NCBI GenBank assembly: GCA_945877235.1
Contig: CAMCRF010000008.1
Span: 1 to 64,000, forward strand
Length of the DNA stretch: 64,000 nt
Direction of reading: 5' to 3'
DNA from: Bordetella parapertussis
Lineage (GTDB): Bacteria; Pseudomonadota; Gammaproteobacteria; Burkholderiales; Burkholderiaceae_A
Shown here: positions 11,493-22,180 of the stretch, piece after piece
Layout: each line of letters starts with the position of its first letter
Position numbering within the stretch: the first letter of the stretch is position 1
Made by a program: the position numbers and the translations under genes
Notes under the pieces: generated by a model
Database searches by the model: none
Told to the model about the DNA's origin: nothing
Seen by the model: the letters and a program-made list of their open reading frames with translations, nothing else

Positions 11493-11732
11493 TTACTGAC
11501 TGTCGGACTCAATGGAGAAGTTCACCACGCGGGAGGGCACGATGGTTGAAATGGCGTGCTTATAAACCATTTGGGTCACGGTGTTCTTGAGCAGCACGAC
11601 GTACTGATCGAAGGATTCGATATGCCCCTGCAGCTTAATGCCATTGACCAGGTACACCGAAACGGAGACGTGCTCGCGCCGAAGGGTGTTGAGAAAGGGG
11701 TCTTGTAAGGCCTGGCCTTTATTCTGCGTCAT
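11493..11732 (-). CDS. hfq: RNA chaperone Hfq
   Basis: A 79-aa Sm-fold protein that promotes pairing of small RNAs with mRNAs. The Sm1 region ([22 protein letters not shown]) and Sm2 motif ([12 protein letters not shown]) are both intact, including the proximal-face YKHAIS block. The C-terminal tail is short, about 10 residues after the core, as is usual in betaproteobacteria. It is followed by hflX and preceded by der. Confidence 0.97.
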   Translation of the reverse strand: MTQNKGQALQDPFLNTLRREHVSVSVYLVNGIKLQGHIESFDQYVVLLKNTVTQMVYKHAISTIVPSRVVNFSIESDSQ

Positions 11733-11829
11733 TCAGAGCTCCATCTTATTTATTGTGATTTTGCGTTGACCGTCTCCACGTCGAGACGTTCACGCATTTC
11801 CCAAAACTATACCGCCAAGGCATGAAATT

Positions 11830-13209
11830 TCAGTCTTGGGGAGCGTATGGATTCTTGGAGACCTTCCACTCAATGCGGAGCGGAGTGCCCTCCAGGTCGA
11901 AGCGAGCCCGGAACTGGGACTCGAGGTAGCGCTTGTAGACGTCGGTCACGCTGTCGAGTGCATTTCCATGCACCACCACGATGGGCGGATTCTGGCCACC
12001 TTGGTGCGCGTACCGCAGCTTCGGGCGAACCTGGCCCCGCCTGGGGGGCTGCTGACGCTCAACAGCCTCGCGCAGCGCGCGGGTGAGCTTTGGCGTCGAC
12101 AGCTTTCGCGTGGCTGCGCTGTAGGCCGCGAGCACAGAGCGCATGAGCGGGTCGAGTCCGTTGCCCTGCAAGGCAGAAATATGGTGCACGCGCGCCCACA
12201 CCAAAAAAGGGAGCTTGCGGGTGATCCGCCGCTTTACGTCTTCTCGCTCAAGTGCGTCCAGCCCATCCCACTTGTTCACGGCGATCACCAGCGCGCGTCC
12301 GGCCTCCATGATGTAGCCCGCAATATGGGCATCTTGGTCGGAGATGTCTTGCTGTGCATCGAGCATAAGCACTGCCACATGACACGATTCGATGGCCTGC
12401 AAGGTTTTGATCACTGAAAACTTTTCGATGGCCTCGAAGACCTTCCCCTTGCGACGCAGGCCAGCCGTGTCAATGAGACGAAACTTGCTGCCGTTGCGCT
12501 CGAAAGGAATCTCAATGGCATCGCGGGTGGTGCCGGGCATATCGAATGCAATGACCCGCTCCTCCCCCAAGAGGGCATTGATGAGGGTCGATTTTCCGAC
12601 GTTCGGGCGCCCGGCGATGGCGACTCGAAGCCCGTGCAGTGGAAGCCCGTCCTCCCCGCGAGGCTCCGAGTACTGATCGGGCGTAACACCCTCGGTGCCT
12701 GCGGCTGGGGTTGGGAGGCGCGATAGCGCGTCTTCCACCAGCGAATACACGCCGTCGCCGTGTGCGCCTGAGATGGCCACGGGCTCGCCCAAGCCAAGTT
12801 CATAAAACTCGGCTGTTCGGCCCTCGTATGTAAGGCCTTCGAGCTTGTTGACCGCCAGCAGGGTGGGACGACCGGACCGGCGAAGCTGTTGGGCAATCTG
12901 GTGGTCCTGCGGCGCGAGGCCAGACCGACCGTCGACGAGGAAAATGACCACATCGCTCTCGGCAATCGCTTGTAAGGTCTGCTTGGCCATTTGAGCCAGG
13001 ATGCCGTCCTTCGCAACGGGCTCAAAGCCGCCCGTATCGACTACGATGTAAGGCCTCGGACCAACGCGACCTTCTCCAAAGTGCCGGTCTCGAGTGAGCC
13101 CAGGCATATCAGCCACGAGGGCGTCACGTGATCGCGTCAGTCGATTGAAAAGGGTGGACTTTCCAACGTTGGGTCGCCCAACCAGAGCGACCACAGGTTT
13201 AAATGACAT
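11830..13209 (-). CDS. der: ribosome biogenesis GTPase Der (EngA)
   Basis: Double-GTPase required for 50S subunit maturation, 459 aa. Two G domains are visible: [20 protein letters not shown] at residue 10 and [20 protein letters not shown] near residue 200, each followed by its DTxG motif and NKxD (VNKLEG, VNKWDG). The C-terminal KH-like domain includes PPIVVVHGN. It is separated from hfq by 97 nt and from bamB by 7 nt, the common betaproteobacterial order. Confidence 0.97.
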   Translation of the reverse strand: MSFKPVVALVGRPNVGKSTLFNRLTRSRDALVADMPGLTRDRHFGEGRVGPRPYIVVDTGGFEPVAKDGILAQMAKQTLQAIAESDVVIFLVDGRSGLAPQDHQIAQQLRRSGRPTLLAVNKLEGLTYEGRTAEFYELGLGEPVAISGAHGDGVYSLVEDALSRLPTPAAGTEGVTPDQYSEPRGEDGLPLHGLRVAIAGRPNVGKSTLINALLGEERVIAFDMPGTTRDAIEIPFERNGSKFRLIDTAGLRRKGKVFEAIEKFSVIKTLQAIESCHVAVLMLDAQQDISDQDAHIAGYIMEAGRALVIAVNKWDGLDALEREDVKRRITRKLPFLVWARVHHISALQGNGLDPLMRSVLAAYSAATRKLSTPKLTRALREAVERQQPPRRGQVRPKLRYAHQGGQNPPIVVVHGNALDSVTDVYKRYLESQFRARFDLEGTPLRIEWKVSKNPYAPQD

Positions 13210-13216
13210 ACAGGTC

Positions 13217-14395
13217 CTAGGACTTGAGGAGACTCAAGCGGCCGCCCTCAGTTTGAATCAGAAGGCCTCCGCGCGTGAGCAGCATCGGGCCTGATGGCCG
13301 TCCCCCCTCAAGCCGCACGCGGCCAATGGGCGCGCCAGTCTCTCTTGCGAGACCATGGAGGTAGCCATCAAAATCTGCCACCCACACAGCTTGTCCAAGC
13401 GACACGGGCGTTGTGAGTCTGCGCAGAAAGAAGGCCTCGGTCTTCCAACGCTCAGCACCCGTTTTGGCGTCGAGCGCGAAGACGCGGCTGCTGGCATCGA
13501 CGGCATAGACGGAGGTGACGTCGACAGCAACTGGCAGGCCCACGGCCAAATTCTTTCTCCAGAGCACCCGACCGGTCTCACTCTGAAGGCAGGCAACCTG
13601 ATTCTGATAAGCCGCCACGCAAACCTGTTCACCCTGAACCGCCGGCAATCCGAGGAGGTCCGCGATGCGCTCGACCTCGTTAGAGCCCTTGGGTGTCGCA
13701 ACCTGGGCCTCCCAACGAACCGCTCCCGTGGCTGCGTTCACCCAGACCATCCGCCCAGCAGGCATGGTCACGACCGCATCAACGGTGCCCAAGGCGGGCG
13801 TGCTGATCGCTTCCACGCTGGAGGGCGCTCCACGCACACCGGACTGACCATGCAGTGCGAGCGACGGCATGGTCCGCTGGAAAATCCAACGGCGACTGCC
13901 CGTTTCCAGATCAAAGCCGGCAAGCCGATTGTCTGCCAGCCGAACCACCACCAGCCCGCCAGAGAGCGCAGGACGCTCGTGGCTCACCCCGCCAATTGGC
14001 ACGCGCCAGCGAATGCTGCCCGAGTCATCGATGAGCACAAGTTCACCATCACGGGTGATCACTGCAAAGCGCCCCTCGGCACTGCCGCCGCCGAATCCAA
14101 CGCCTGCCGCCAAGGGCGCACCCACCCCCACGCGCCAGCGAGAAGCCCCCGAATCGAGCGCGAAGGCCTGGACATCGCCTGACGGCGCAGCGACCACGGC
14201 CAACCCGCCAGAGGCAGCGGGTGCGAATGCACCCTCGCCGCTGCCGCCGGTTGGCGTTTTTGGCACCTCAACAGACCAGACTGCCGCAAGCGAGGCAGTG
14301 GGCTTCAGATCGGTGAGGCTCGCAGGCTTGAGCTTGCTGGTCGAACACCCAGCGAGCGCGAGGAGTGACAAGGCCACAACAGCTGAACGCATCAT
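13217..14395 (-). CDS. bamB: outer membrane assembly lipoprotein BamB
   Basis: Lipoprotein of the BAM complex that inserts beta-barrels in the outer membrane. The 392-aa product has a lipobox (LALAGC, Cys at about residue 17) and an eight-bladed PQQ-like beta-propeller of repeats such as [13 protein letters not shown] and [14 protein letters not shown]. Despite the fold it does not bind PQQ. Its start overlaps the yfgM stop by 4 nt (ATGA), so the two are coupled, and der follows 7 nt later. Confidence 0.95.
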   Translation of the reverse strand: MMRSAVVALSLLALAGCSTSKLKPASLTDLKPTASLAAVWSVEVPKTPTGGSGEGAFAPAASGGLAVVAAPSGDVQAFALDSGASRWRVGVGAPLAAGVGFGGGSAEGRFAVITRDGELVLIDDSGSIRWRVPIGGVSHERPALSGGLVVVRLADNRLAGFDLETGSRRWIFQRTMPSLALHGQSGVRGAPSSVEAISTPALGTVDAVVTMPAGRMVWVNAATGAVRWEAQVATPKGSNEVERIADLLGLPAVQGEQVCVAAYQNQVACLQSETGRVLWRKNLAVGLPVAVDVTSVYAVDASSRVFALDAKTGAERWKTEAFFLRRLTTPVSLGQAVWVADFDGYLHGLARETGAPIGRVRLEGGRPSGPMLLTRGGLLIQTEGGRLSLLKS

Positions 14396-15042
14396 GGATT
14401 TCCTTTCTGTTGTGCCGCAATCACGGCCATTTTCCGATCGATGAGATCAAGGGTTCGCGGGGCAGCGTCGGCCGCCAGCCCAGCGCGAGCGCTTGTCCAC
14501 GCTGCGATGGCGTCGGTAGGCCTGCCAAGCGCTGCGAGGACATCGCCTCGGCGGTCCTCCACGAGGGGCTTCACGGCATCGGGTGGTGTGCCGTCGAGCG
14601 CCTTGAGGGCCTCCTCGGGCTTGGATTGGTCGAGCAGCACACCCGCCATGCGAATGCGCGCAACCCATGCTAGAGCGGGATCCTTTGAGTCTTGCGCAAT
14701 CACGAGCGCGGCGCGCGCACCATCGAGGTCACCAGAGCCAGCCGCCAGCCGAGCCAGTTGCAAGGCGGCCATGTCTGCCTGGGCAAGCCCCGCGTAGCCA
14801 TCAAAGAGGGGCTGGGCGGCAGCTTTAGCCTTCTCGAGGTCTTGAGACTCAATCGCCTTGTTCAGCGCCTCGAGCAGCAGAGTCGCCTTCTCTGCACGAT
14901 TGGCCTGATACACGTTCCAGCCCGTATACCCCGCAAGTCCCAGAGCGCTCGCAATGAGCAGCGACAGCACCCAGCGCTGGTTCTCCTTCCACCAGCCCTT
15001 GATCGCCTCCATTTGTTCTTGCTGCTCTAAATCTTCACGCAC
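14392..15042 (-). CDS. yfgM: YfgM-family periplasmic TPR protein
   Basis: A 216-aa protein with a cytoplasmic N-terminus, one membrane helix (about residues 24-43, [18 protein letters not shown]) and a periplasmic tetratricopeptide-like region. YfgM is an ancillary SecYEG/PpiD translocon subunit in E. coli. The short acidic N-terminus [22 protein letters not shown] is typical of the family. It overlaps hisS by 8 nt and bamB by 4 nt, which supports one operon for protein export and outer-membrane assembly. Confidence 0.9.
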   Translation of the reverse strand: MREDLEQQEQMEAIKGWWKENQRWVLSLLIASALGLAGYTGWNVYQANRAEKATLLLEALNKAIESQDLEKAKAAAQPLFDGYAGLAQADMAALQLARLAAGSGDLDGARAALVIAQDSKDPALAWVARIRMAGVLLDQSKPEEALKALDGTPPDAVKPLVEDRRGDVLAALGRPTDAIAAWTSARAGLAADAAPRTLDLIDRKMAVIAAQQKGNP

Positions 15043-16327
15043 CTGCGACTCCTTGAGTGAGGAGGGACAGACACTGTCCCGCCAAATCGTTGATAGAAAC
15101 TGTGACCTGACTCGCGTCGATGCGAAGAGGCTTTAAAATCACCTGATTGCTGTCACGCTCGGCTTCTCCGATGAGCACGGCAACCAAGGCACCACTGGCA
15201 TCAGCCTTCTTCATTTGGGACTTCACGCTCGTCGTGCTGCCATGCAGCTGTACACGCAGTCCGGCCGAACGCAGCCGCTCCGCAGCCTGGAGCGCCAGGC
15301 CCTCCGATCGGTCGGCAAAATGCACGACATAGACATCGATGGCGCGCTCGGGCTTGACCGGCGCAACCTCCTCAAGCAGGGCGAGCAACCGCTCGGCCCC
15401 AATGGCGAATCCTGCTGCTGGGGCCGGCTTTCCACCCATCTGGGCCATAAGGCCGTCGTATCGCCCACCGCCACAGACCGTGCCCTGCGCACCGAGTCGA
15501 TCGGTTACCCATTCGAACACCGTCAGGTTGTAGTAGTCGAGTCCGCGCACCAAACGGTGGTTCATCTCGAAGGGGACCGAGGCAGCAGAGAGGGATTCGA
15601 GCACGCGATCTTGATGCGCGCGTGAGGCATCACCCAGGAAGTCAGGCAACCGCGGGGCTTGCTCAATCAGCGGCTGCATCTCGGGGTTTTTGCTATCGAG
15701 AATGCGAAGCGGATTCGTGCCCAGGCGCCGCTGGCTGTCGGCGTCGAGGTGCGCTGCATGGTCGGAGAAAAAACGGATGAGGGCCTCACGATGCGCAGCC
15801 CGCTCCTCGCTGCTGCCGAGTGAATTGAGCTGCAGCTGAGGGCGATCGGCAACAGGAATCCCAAGCGCCTCCCAAAGCCGCCAGATCAGGAGAATCTGCT
15901 CGGCATCGACAATCGGATCGGCATAGCCGAGTGCCTCGAGGCCAAACTGGTAAAACTGGCGATAACGCCCTTTCTGGGGACGCTCGTGACGAAACATGGG
16001 CCCGAAGTACCAAAGCCGTCGTGGTCCATCGTAGAGCAGGTTGTGTTCAATGGCCGCACGCACCACGGCAGCCGTGTTCTCAGGTCGCAGGGTAAGCGCT
16101 TCGCCATTGAGCGCGTCGGTGAAGGAGTACATCTCTTTCTCGACGATATCTGTGACCTCACCGATGCCGCGAATAAACAACGCAGTCGGCTCCACAATGG
16201 GCGTGCGGATAGCGCGATACCCGTATTGCTCAAATACGGCAGCCACAGTGGACTCGACCCGCTGCCAGACAGCCATGTGCTCGGGCAGCAGATCGTTCAT
16301 GCCCTTTACTCCAAGAATCTTCTCCAT
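15035..16327 (-). CDS. hisS: histidyl-tRNA synthetase
   Basis: Class II aminoacyl-tRNA synthetase, 430 aa, charging tRNA-His. It starts with the family N-terminus [13 protein letters not shown]. Motif 2 is seen in [19 protein letters not shown], the His-specific block in [16 protein letters not shown], and motif 3 in [15 protein letters not shown]. The C-terminal anticodon-binding domain follows. It is distinct from the shorter regulatory homologue hisZ in the same window. ispG lies 9 nt upstream. Confidence 0.97.
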   Translation of the reverse strand: MEKILGVKGMNDLLPEHMAVWQRVESTVAAVFEQYGYRAIRTPIVEPTALFIRGIGEVTDIVEKEMYSFTDALNGEALTLRPENTAAVVRAAIEHNLLYDGPRRLWYFGPMFRHERPQKGRYRQFYQFGLEALGYADPIVDAEQILLIWRLWEALGIPVADRPQLQLNSLGSSEERAAHREALIRFFSDHAAHLDADSQRRLGTNPLRILDSKNPEMQPLIEQAPRLPDFLGDASRAHQDRVLESLSAASVPFEMNHRLVRGLDYYNLTVFEWVTDRLGAQGTVCGGGRYDGLMAQMGGKPAPAAGFAIGAERLLALLEEVAPVKPERAIDVYVVHFADRSEGLALQAAERLRSAGLRVQLHGSTTSVKSQMKKADASGALVAVLIGEAERDSNQVILKPLRIDASQVTVSINDLAGQCLSLLTQGVAGA

Positions 16328-16336
16328 ACCGACTGC

Positions 16337-17596
16337 TTATACCTTTGCCTTTCCGTACCGGCGTTCGACGTAATCCGCCACCATCTGCTGGAACTCCTCC
16401 GCAATCTGGTCTCCCTTGAGCGTTGGTCCGCGCTCACCATCGATATAGACCGGGGCTACCGGCTGCTCTCCGGTGCCAGGCAGGCTAATGCCGATGTCAG
16501 CGTGCTTGCTCTCCCCGGGACCATTCACGACACAGCCCATCACGGCGACATTCATGGACTCCACCCCCGGATACTCTCGACGCCAAATGGGCATCTGATC
16601 CCTGAGGTAAGCCTGGACCTTTGAGGCGAGTTCTTGGAAAAAGGTTGAGGTTGTTCGGCCACATCCCGGGCAGGCAATGACCATGGGCGTAAAGGCGCGC
16701 AGCCCCAGCACCTGGAGCATCTCCTGGGCAACCACGACCTCTTTGCGACGATCGCCGCCCGGCTCGGGGGTGAGCGAGACTCGAATAGTGTCTCCAATGC
16801 CCTCTTGCAGGAGCACACCCATCGCAGCGGTGGAGGAGACGATTCCTTTGCTTCCCATACCGGCTTCGGTGAGCCCCAGGTGCAGCGGATAGTCACAGCG
16901 ACGCCCGAGCTCTCGATAGACCGATATGAGGTCTTGAACGGCAGAGACCTTGGCAGACAAGATGATCTTGTCGCGCCCCATACCCCACGCCACTGCCTGC
17001 TCCGCACTCTCAATCGCGGAGGTGACAAGCGCCTCGCGCATGACGGCTTGGGCATCCCAAGGATCTTTACGGGCGGCGTTTTCGTCCATGAGGCGTGCTA
17101 GCAGGTCTTGGTCTAGGCTGCCCCAGTTGACACCAATGCGAACGGGTCGATCGAACCTCATGGCCGCCTCGATCATGGCGCCAAATTGGGTGTCACGTTT
17201 GCTGCCGCGGCCCACATTACCGGGATTGATGCGGTACTTCGAGAGGGCCAAAGCACATTCGGGGACTTCAGCCAGCAGCTTGTGACCATTGAAGTGGAAG
17301 TCGCCTACGAGAGGCACTGGGCAGTTCATGCGATCGAGTTGCTCGCGAATGGCCGGAACCGCCTTTGCGGCCTCAAGGGTGTTTACGGTGATCCGAACCA
17401 CCTCAGACCCAGCGAATGCCAGGTCACGCACCTGTATTGCCGTTCCGATGGCGTCTTCTGTGTCGGTGTTGGTCATGGACTGAACCACCACAGGCGCATC
17501 GCCGCCCACACGCACCTGGGTGCTGCCCCAGGCTACTGTGACCTGCGTGGTGGAGCGACGGGGCAGCGGACCGCAGGCAAATGGCTGGTTAGACAT
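16337..17596 (-). CDS. ispG: 4-hydroxy-3-methylbut-2-enyl diphosphate synthase (IspG/GcpE)
   Basis: [4Fe-4S] enzyme converting MEcPP to HMBPP, the penultimate MEP-pathway step; ispH, the last step, is at 61-62 kb. From ATG 17596 the protein is 419 aa, with a GGAGGG ribosome-binding site upstream. The TIM-barrel part includes [13 protein letters not shown] and [11 protein letters not shown]. Cluster cysteines are in [14 protein letters not shown] and [14 protein letters not shown]. Its first 8 nt overlap the end of rlmN. The rodZ and pilF genes usually found in between are absent. Confidence 0.95.
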   Translation of the reverse strand: MSNQPFACGPLPRRSTTQVTVAWGSTQVRVGGDAPVVVQSMTNTDTEDAIGTAIQVRDLAFAGSEVVRITVNTLEAAKAVPAIREQLDRMNCPVPLVGDFHFNGHKLLAEVPECALALSKYRINPGNVGRGSKRDTQFGAMIEAAMRFDRPVRIGVNWGSLDQDLLARLMDENAARKDPWDAQAVMREALVTSAIESAEQAVAWGMGRDKIILSAKVSAVQDLISVYRELGRRCDYPLHLGLTEAGMGSKGIVSSTAAMGVLLQEGIGDTIRVSLTPEPGGDRRKEVVVAQEMLQVLGLRAFTPMVIACPGCGRTTSTFFQELASKVQAYLRDQMPIWRREYPGVESMNVAVMGCVVNGPGESKHADIGISLPGTGEQPVAPVYIDGERGPTLKGDQIAEEFQQMVADYVERRYGKAKV

Positions 17597-18668
17597 GGAC
17601 CCTCCCATGGAGCTGAATGCGTTGGGTGATGGTGGTGCGATCTTGGATGTCGCCGGCCAACTGGCCACAGGCAGCATCAATGTCGTCTCCTCGCGTCTTG
17701 CGCGTGGTGACGACGAAGCCCTGGTCAGCGAGGATTCGTCCAAAAGCACGAATGACGTGCTGAGAGGATCTTCGCAGGCCGGACTGAGGAAAAGGGTTGA
17801 ATGGGATGAGGTTGAACTTGCAGGACATCTCGTGGCGGCGCACCAGCTCGACGAGCTCCCACGCATGTTCGGCGGAATCATTGACCCCTTCGAGCATAAC
17901 GTACTCAAAGGTGATGAAGTCGCGCGGGGCCACCCGTAAGTACCTTTTGCATGCTGCCATGAGCTCGGCGAGCGGGTATTTCTTATTGAGGGGCACGAGG
18001 TCGTCTCGCAGCCGATCATTGGGTGCGTGCAGCGAGACCGCCAGCGCAACGGGACACTGATCAGCAAGGCGATCCATCATGGGGACGACCCCAGAAGTCG
18101 AGACCGTCACCCGTCGACGCGAGAGCCCATAGGCGTTGTCATCGAGCATGAGCTCAAGCGCTGGTGCAAGCTGGTCGAAATTCAGCAAAGGCTCGCCCAT
18201 GCCCATGAGCACAACGTTGGTAACACGCGAATCGAGTAGACGATTGGCCATGTGGAGCTGACCAATAATTTCTGCCGTGGTCAGGTTGCGAGCAAAGCCC
18301 TGATGGCCAGTGGAGCAGAACCTGCAGGCGACTGTGCAGCCTGCTTGTGACGACACACAGAGCGTTCCGCGATCGTCCTCGGGAATGAAGACTGTCTCAA
18401 TGGCATTGCCCGCACCTGCGTCTAAGACCCATTTGCGTGTGCCATCGGCAGAGAGATGGTCACGCAAGATCGGAAGCGACTCAATACAGGCCCGCTCTTG
18501 CAGTGCCTCGCGAAACGAACGAGCGAGGTCGGTCATCCCCTCAAACTGGTCCGCTGACCGCTGGTGAATCCATTTCAGCAGTTGGCGGGCTCGGAAGGGT
18601 TTCTCGCCGATGGACTGCACCCACTCGGTGAGTGCGTCAGGCCCCAGTCCGAGGAGATTGACCGTCAC
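17589..18668 (-). CDS. rlmN: dual-specificity RNA methyltransferase RlmN
   Basis: Radical-SAM enzyme, 359 aa, that makes m2A2503 in 23S rRNA and m2A37 in some tRNAs. The CxxxCxxC cluster motif is at Cys111, Cys115 and Cys118 ([15 protein letters not shown]). The mechanism also needs two further cysteines, one of them likely in the C-terminal block DIDAACGQL, which is present. It is followed directly by ispG with an 8-nt overlap and preceded by ndk after a 5-nt gap. Confidence 0.96.
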   Translation of the reverse strand: MTVNLLGLGPDALTEWVQSIGEKPFRARQLLKWIHQRSADQFEGMTDLARSFREALQERACIESLPILRDHLSADGTRKWVLDAGAGNAIETVFIPEDDRGTLCVSSQAGCTVACRFCSTGHQGFARNLTTAEIIGQLHMANRLLDSRVTNVVLMGMGEPLLNFDQLAPALELMLDDNAYGLSRRRVTVSTSGVVPMMDRLADQCPVALAVSLHAPNDRLRDDLVPLNKKYPLAELMAACKRYLRVAPRDFITFEYVMLEGVNDSAEHAWELVELVRRHEMSCKFNLIPFNPFPQSGLRRSSQHVIRAFGRILADQGFVVTTRKTRGDDIDAACGQLAGDIQDRTTITQRIQLHGRVHV

Positions 18669-18673
18669 ATGCC

Positions 18674-19099
18674 CTACCGGCTGTAGATGGCAAGCGCAGG
18701 GAAGAAGAATGCAATCTCCTGAGCTGCGGTCTCAGCGCCATCGGAGCCGTGCACCGCGTTGGCGTCGATGCTGTCCGCGAAGTCTGCGCGAATGGTTCCA
18801 GGCGCAGCCTTCTTGGGATCCGTTGCCCCCATGAGGTCACGGTTGGTGGCAATTGCATTTTCGCCCTGAAGCACTTGGATCATGACGGGGCCGGAAACCA
18901 TGAAGTCGACCAGGTCTTTGAAGAAAGGGCGCTCACGGTGAACGGCATAAAAGGCCTCTGCTTCGCCGCGTGAGAGGTGCTTCATTTGCGCGGCGATAAC
19001 CTTCAGGCCGGCGCCTTCGAAGCGGGAATAAATCTGGCCAATGACGTTCTTGGCGACTGCGTCGGGCTTGATGATCGACAGGGTGCGTTCTTGCGACAT
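18674..19099 (-). CDS. ndk: nucleoside diphosphate kinase
   Basis: Transfers the gamma phosphate from ATP to NDPs through a phosphohistidine. The 141-aa protein begins [15 protein letters not shown], and the active-site His lies in [15 protein letters not shown] choose ATG 19099 rather than the in-frame start at 19111, because the family normally begins with this short lead-in and a GAGAG site lies just upstream. It is the first gene of the long minus-strand block. The 179 bp to the divergent membrane protein hold both promoters. Confidence 0.96.
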   Translation of the reverse strand: MSQERTLSIIKPDAVAKNVIGQIYSRFEGAGLKVIAAQMKHLSRGEAEAFYAVHRERPFFKDLVDFMVSGPVMIQVLQGENAIATNRDLMGATDPKKAAPGTIRADFADSIDANAVHGSDGAETAAQEIAFFFPALAIYSR

Positions 19100-19278
19100 G
19101 ATTGCTCTCACTTGTGGTTAAAACATTGAAATGTTTGGAACATATTTGGAACTTCTTCCCTGTTATTGGTCTATGTAAGGACAGGAAGATTCCCCAAATG
19201 TCTCGGCAAATTGCTTGATTTCCAAGACAAACCTGAGAGTATAACGGCAGCGTTTTTTTAAACAGGAGTCAGGCCACC

Positions 19279-19977
19279 ATGTTCCCTCAGTCTCAGCAGT
19301 CCTTTACCGCAACCCGCGCGTCGTCCGCACTGCAAAACCGCGTGCTGCGCAACACCTACTGGATGCTTGCCGCAACCATGGTGCCCACGGTTCTGGGTGC
19401 TTGGGTTGGCATGTCCATGGGCTTTTCGCTCTTTTCGGGCAGCCCGCTGATCAGCTTCCTGCTGTTCATGGGCATTGCTTTCGCTTTTTTCTGGGGCATT
19501 GAGCGCACCAAGCACAGCATCACGGGCGTCTACCTGCTCCTCGGATTCACCTTTTTCATGGGGCTCATGCTCTCCCGTCTGCTCGGGGTGGCCTTGGGCA
19601 TGGGCAATGGCGGGCAGCTCGTTGCAGTGGCGGCTGGCGGTACTGGCGCCATTTTCTTCGGCATGGCCAGCCTCTCCACGGTCATTAAGCGCGACCTCAC
19701 GGGCATGTCCAAGTTCCTATTCATCGGGGTTCTGTTGCTGATCCTGGCGTCCGTCGCCAACATCTGGCTTCAAATGCCTGCACTCATGCTGACCGTATCC
19801 GTCCTCGCCGTCGGAATTTTCAGCGTGTTTCTGCTCGTTGACCTGCAGCGCATCGTGAACGGTGGAGAAACCAACTACATCAGCGCAACGCTGGCGGTCT
19901 ATCTCAGCATCTACAACATCTTCAGCAATCTGCTGGTCATTCTCATGTCACTCTTCGGCGGCGGCAGCAAGGAGTAA
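19279..19977 (+). CDS. Bax inhibitor-1/YccA family membrane protein
   Basis: A 232-aa integral membrane protein with seven predicted helices, starting around NTYWMLAATMVPTVLGAWVG and ending with the family C-terminus LAVYLSIYNIFSNLLVILMSL. In E. coli YccA interacts with FtsH and HflKC; other members conduct Ca2+ or protons. An AGGAG site precedes ATG 19279. The hflKC genes lie about 10 kb away on the opposite strand. The 3' end overlaps convergent rlmD by 30 nt. Confidence 0.9.
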   Translation: MFPQSQQSFTATRASSALQNRVLRNTYWMLAATMVPTVLGAWVGMSMGFSLFSGSPLISFLLFMGIAFAFFWGIERTKHSITGVYLLLGFTFFMGLMLSRLLGVALGMGNGGQLVAVAAGGTGAIFFGMASLSTVIKRDLTGMSKFLFIGVLLLILASVANIWLQMPALMLTVSVLAVGIFSVFLLVDLQRIVNGGETNYISATLAVYLSIYNIFSNLLVILMSLFGGGSKE

Positions 19978-21336
19978 CCGCTCGAAAACAGCCAGCGACT
20001 CGACATGCGCGGTCTGGGGGAACATGTTTACCACCCCAGCCTGCGCGAGTCGCCAGGCACCCTGATGCACCAAAATTGCCGCATCCCGCGCCAGCGTGGC
20101 CGGGTTGCATGACACCATCACGATTCGATCTGGCCCCCTGCCTTCTCTCGACTGCGCTGCGAGCGCCTCACACAACGACTGAGCGCCCTCGCGGGGAGGG
20201 TCCACCAACACTCTGTCCAATGGGCCCAGGGCGTCGAGCCACTGCAGATCCACCTCAAAGAGGTTCTTCGCCTCAAAACGGGTTTTCTGGTCGAGACCCT
20301 GCGCTCGGGCGTTCTGTTCAGCCTGGTCGGTCAACGCCTGGCTACCCTCAAACCCCAAGACCTGCGACGCACGTCTGGCCATTGCAAGACTGAAATTTCC
20401 AAGGCCACAGAAGAAATCTGCTGCGCGGTGGCTAGATTGCAAATCGAGCCGACGAAGCGCCTGGTCAACCAGCACCCGGTTGATTGCAAAGTTCACTTGG
20501 GTGAAATCGACTGGCGAGTAGGGCATGGTGAGGCCGAATTCGGGCAGCGTGTAGGCGAGCTGAGTCGTTTCACCCCGCCCTCCCGGCAGCGGTGCAGCCG
20601 TGCTTGGACCCTTGGGCTGAAGCCAGAAGGCTACATCGGTGTATTCCGCCTCGAAAGCCAAGAGTCTTTGTGCATCCCCTGGCCCGAGCGGCGACAGATT
20701 GCGCAACACCCAGACTTCGAGCCCCTCGCCCATGGCCAGCTCAGCCTGTGGAATTTCCCGGGCAATGCTCAGTGAGGCGATGAGCGCGCGCAGCGCCGGC
20801 AAGCGCGCCGCAACCGGTGGGGGAAGGACCTTACAGGTCTCCATTTGGGTTACGAAGCTGCTGGAGCGTTCGCGAAAGCCCATGAGCAGCCCACCCTTTT
20901 TGTCGACCCATCGCACCGACATGCGTGCACGCATGCGGTACCCCCAATCGGGGCCCCGCATAGGCGATAGCACCTCCAGAGGCTTGAGCCGCCCGATATG
21001 CCAGAGTGCGTCCTCAAGCGCACGCTGCTTAATGGCCACCTGCGCAGCACCACTTGCATGCTGCATGGAGCAGCCCCCGCAGACACCGAAGTGCGGGCAA
21101 GCAGGAGTCACCCGGTCTGGCGATACGCGGTGCCAGTGCACTGCACGTGCCTTAGCGTAGCTTGGCCGCTCTCGCAGGATCTCCAGATCAACACACTCGC
21201 CAGTCAGTGCACCCGACACGAAAAGGACCTTGCCATCGTGGCGCGCAATACCCTGGCCTTCAAGGTCAACAGACTCGATCTCTATGGATTGAAGGGTGCG
21301 CACCACGCGTGGTGCGCCAATCGTGCGCCGTCCCAA
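19948..21336 (-). CDS. rlmD: 23S rRNA (uracil-5-)-methyltransferase RlmD
   Basis: SAM-dependent methyltransferase for m5U1939 of 23S rRNA, 462 aa. It has an N-terminal TRAM domain (IESVDLEGQGIARHDGKVLFVSG), a [4Fe-4S] motif (ACPHFGVCGGCSMQH plus a later Cys in METCKVL), the SAM motif ADFFCGLGNFSLAMA and the catalytic Cys in VMVSCNPATLARD. It ends a likely operon running from yihY through surE, pcm, nlpD and the exonuclease, 3 nt after the exonuclease stop. Confidence 0.94.
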   Translation of the reverse strand: MGRRTIGAPRVVRTLQSIEIESVDLEGQGIARHDGKVLFVSGALTGECVDLEILRERPSYAKARAVHWHRVSPDRVTPACPHFGVCGGCSMQHASGAAQVAIKQRALEDALWHIGRLKPLEVLSPMRGPDWGYRMRARMSVRWVDKKGGLLMGFRERSSSFVTQMETCKVLPPPVAARLPALRALIASLSIAREIPQAELAMGEGLEVWVLRNLSPLGPGDAQRLLAFEAEYTDVAFWLQPKGPSTAAPLPGGRGETTQLAYTLPEFGLTMPYSPVDFTQVNFAINRVLVDQALRRLDLQSSHRAADFFCGLGNFSLAMARRASQVLGFEGSQALTDQAEQNARAQGLDQKTRFEAKNLFEVDLQWLDALGPLDRVLVDPPREGAQSLCEALAAQSREGRGPDRIVMVSCNPATLARDAAILVHQGAWRLAQAGVVNMFPQTAHVESLAVFERLLLAAAAEE

Positions 21337-21339
21337 GGC

Positions 21340-22161
21340 CTACTCCTTTTCGTGCGGCCAGGCTGCGAGAAACCGCTCCCAGTGCTGACCACTGAGTGGG
21401 GCATCGGGCTGACCAATCTGGGCCTGCAGCGCGCTGCGAACCAGCTCCAGCTCTTGCAAATAGGCAGCTTGATGCAGCTCTCCGCGCAACAGTCGAAACC
21501 GGGTGAAGAGCAGATAGGTGTTCACGACATCTGTCTCGCAATACGCTGCGACCTCTGCCCAGCGGCCCTCGAGATAGGCATCCCATACCTTTGCGCCATC
21601 CTCACCTAGCTTGCCCGGAAAGCCGCAGAGTTGGGCCATGGCGTCGAGCGGGGCATTCGCGCGCCCGCTGTAGGCCGCCAGCACATCCATGAGGTCAAGG
21701 TGTCGGCTGTGATAGCGCGCAAGGTAGTTGTTGTATTTGAAGTCTCGATTGTGTTCACCCTGGTCCCAGTAAACGCCGCCGGGAACGCTGCGCATCATGG
21801 CGCGCTGGTGAAGGACTGGGGCATCGAAGCCGCTGCCATTCCAACTCACCAGTTGAGGCTGGTGCCGCTCGATGGTGTTAAAGAACTGACGAAGCCGCTG
21901 TGCCTCCTCTTCATCGGACACCCCCGGCGTCGCGCCCAGACATCGAATCCGAAATCCCTCGTCGTCTCTAAAGGCGCAGCCAATGACCCAGATGCGCTGG
22001 AGATGGTGAGGGAAGAAATCAGACTGCCCCGCATCCAGCCTTGCCTGACGTGCGTGAGAAACGCCGTCTGAATCCGAGAGTTCAGCGGGAAAGTGGCCCA
22101 AGGCCCGAAGGCCTGCAGCATCCGGAACGGTCTCCAGATCGAAACAAAGAATGGGAGTCAT
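21340..22161 (-). CDS. predicted 3'-5' exonuclease (DnaQ-like, PolB-associated type)
   Basis: A 273-aa DEDD-superfamily protein. Exo I is ILCFDLETVPD at residues 4-14, Exo II is LVSWNGSGFDAPVLHQRA, and the third motif includes AYCETDVVNTYLLFTRF. This matches the 'predicted 3'-5' exonuclease related to DNA polymerase B exonuclease' family. Its cellular role is not established. I use ATG 22161, which places the first catalytic Asp at residue 8. It occupies the place between nlpD and rlmD where many betaproteobacteria carry rpoS. Confidence 0.87.
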   Translation of the reverse strand: MTPILCFDLETVPDAAGLRALGHFPAELSDSDGVSHARQARLDAGQSDFFPHHLQRIWVIGCAFRDDEGFRIRCLGATPGVSDEEEAQRLRQFFNTIERHQPQLVSWNGSGFDAPVLHQRAMMRSVPGGVYWDQGEHNRDFKYNNYLARYHSRHLDLMDVLAAYSGRANAPLDAMAQLCGFPGKLGEDGAKVWDAYLEGRWAEVAAYCETDVVNTYLLFTRFRLLRGELHQAAYLQELELVRSALQAQIGQPDAPLSGQHWERFLAAWPHEKE

Positions 22162-22180
22162 GAACGGCCCTCGCGCCTCG

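Noticed and set aside
17597-18067. N-terminal extension of ispG into rlmN
   Set aside because: The extra 157 residues are out-of-frame rlmN sequence; a good GGAGGG site supports ATG 17596.
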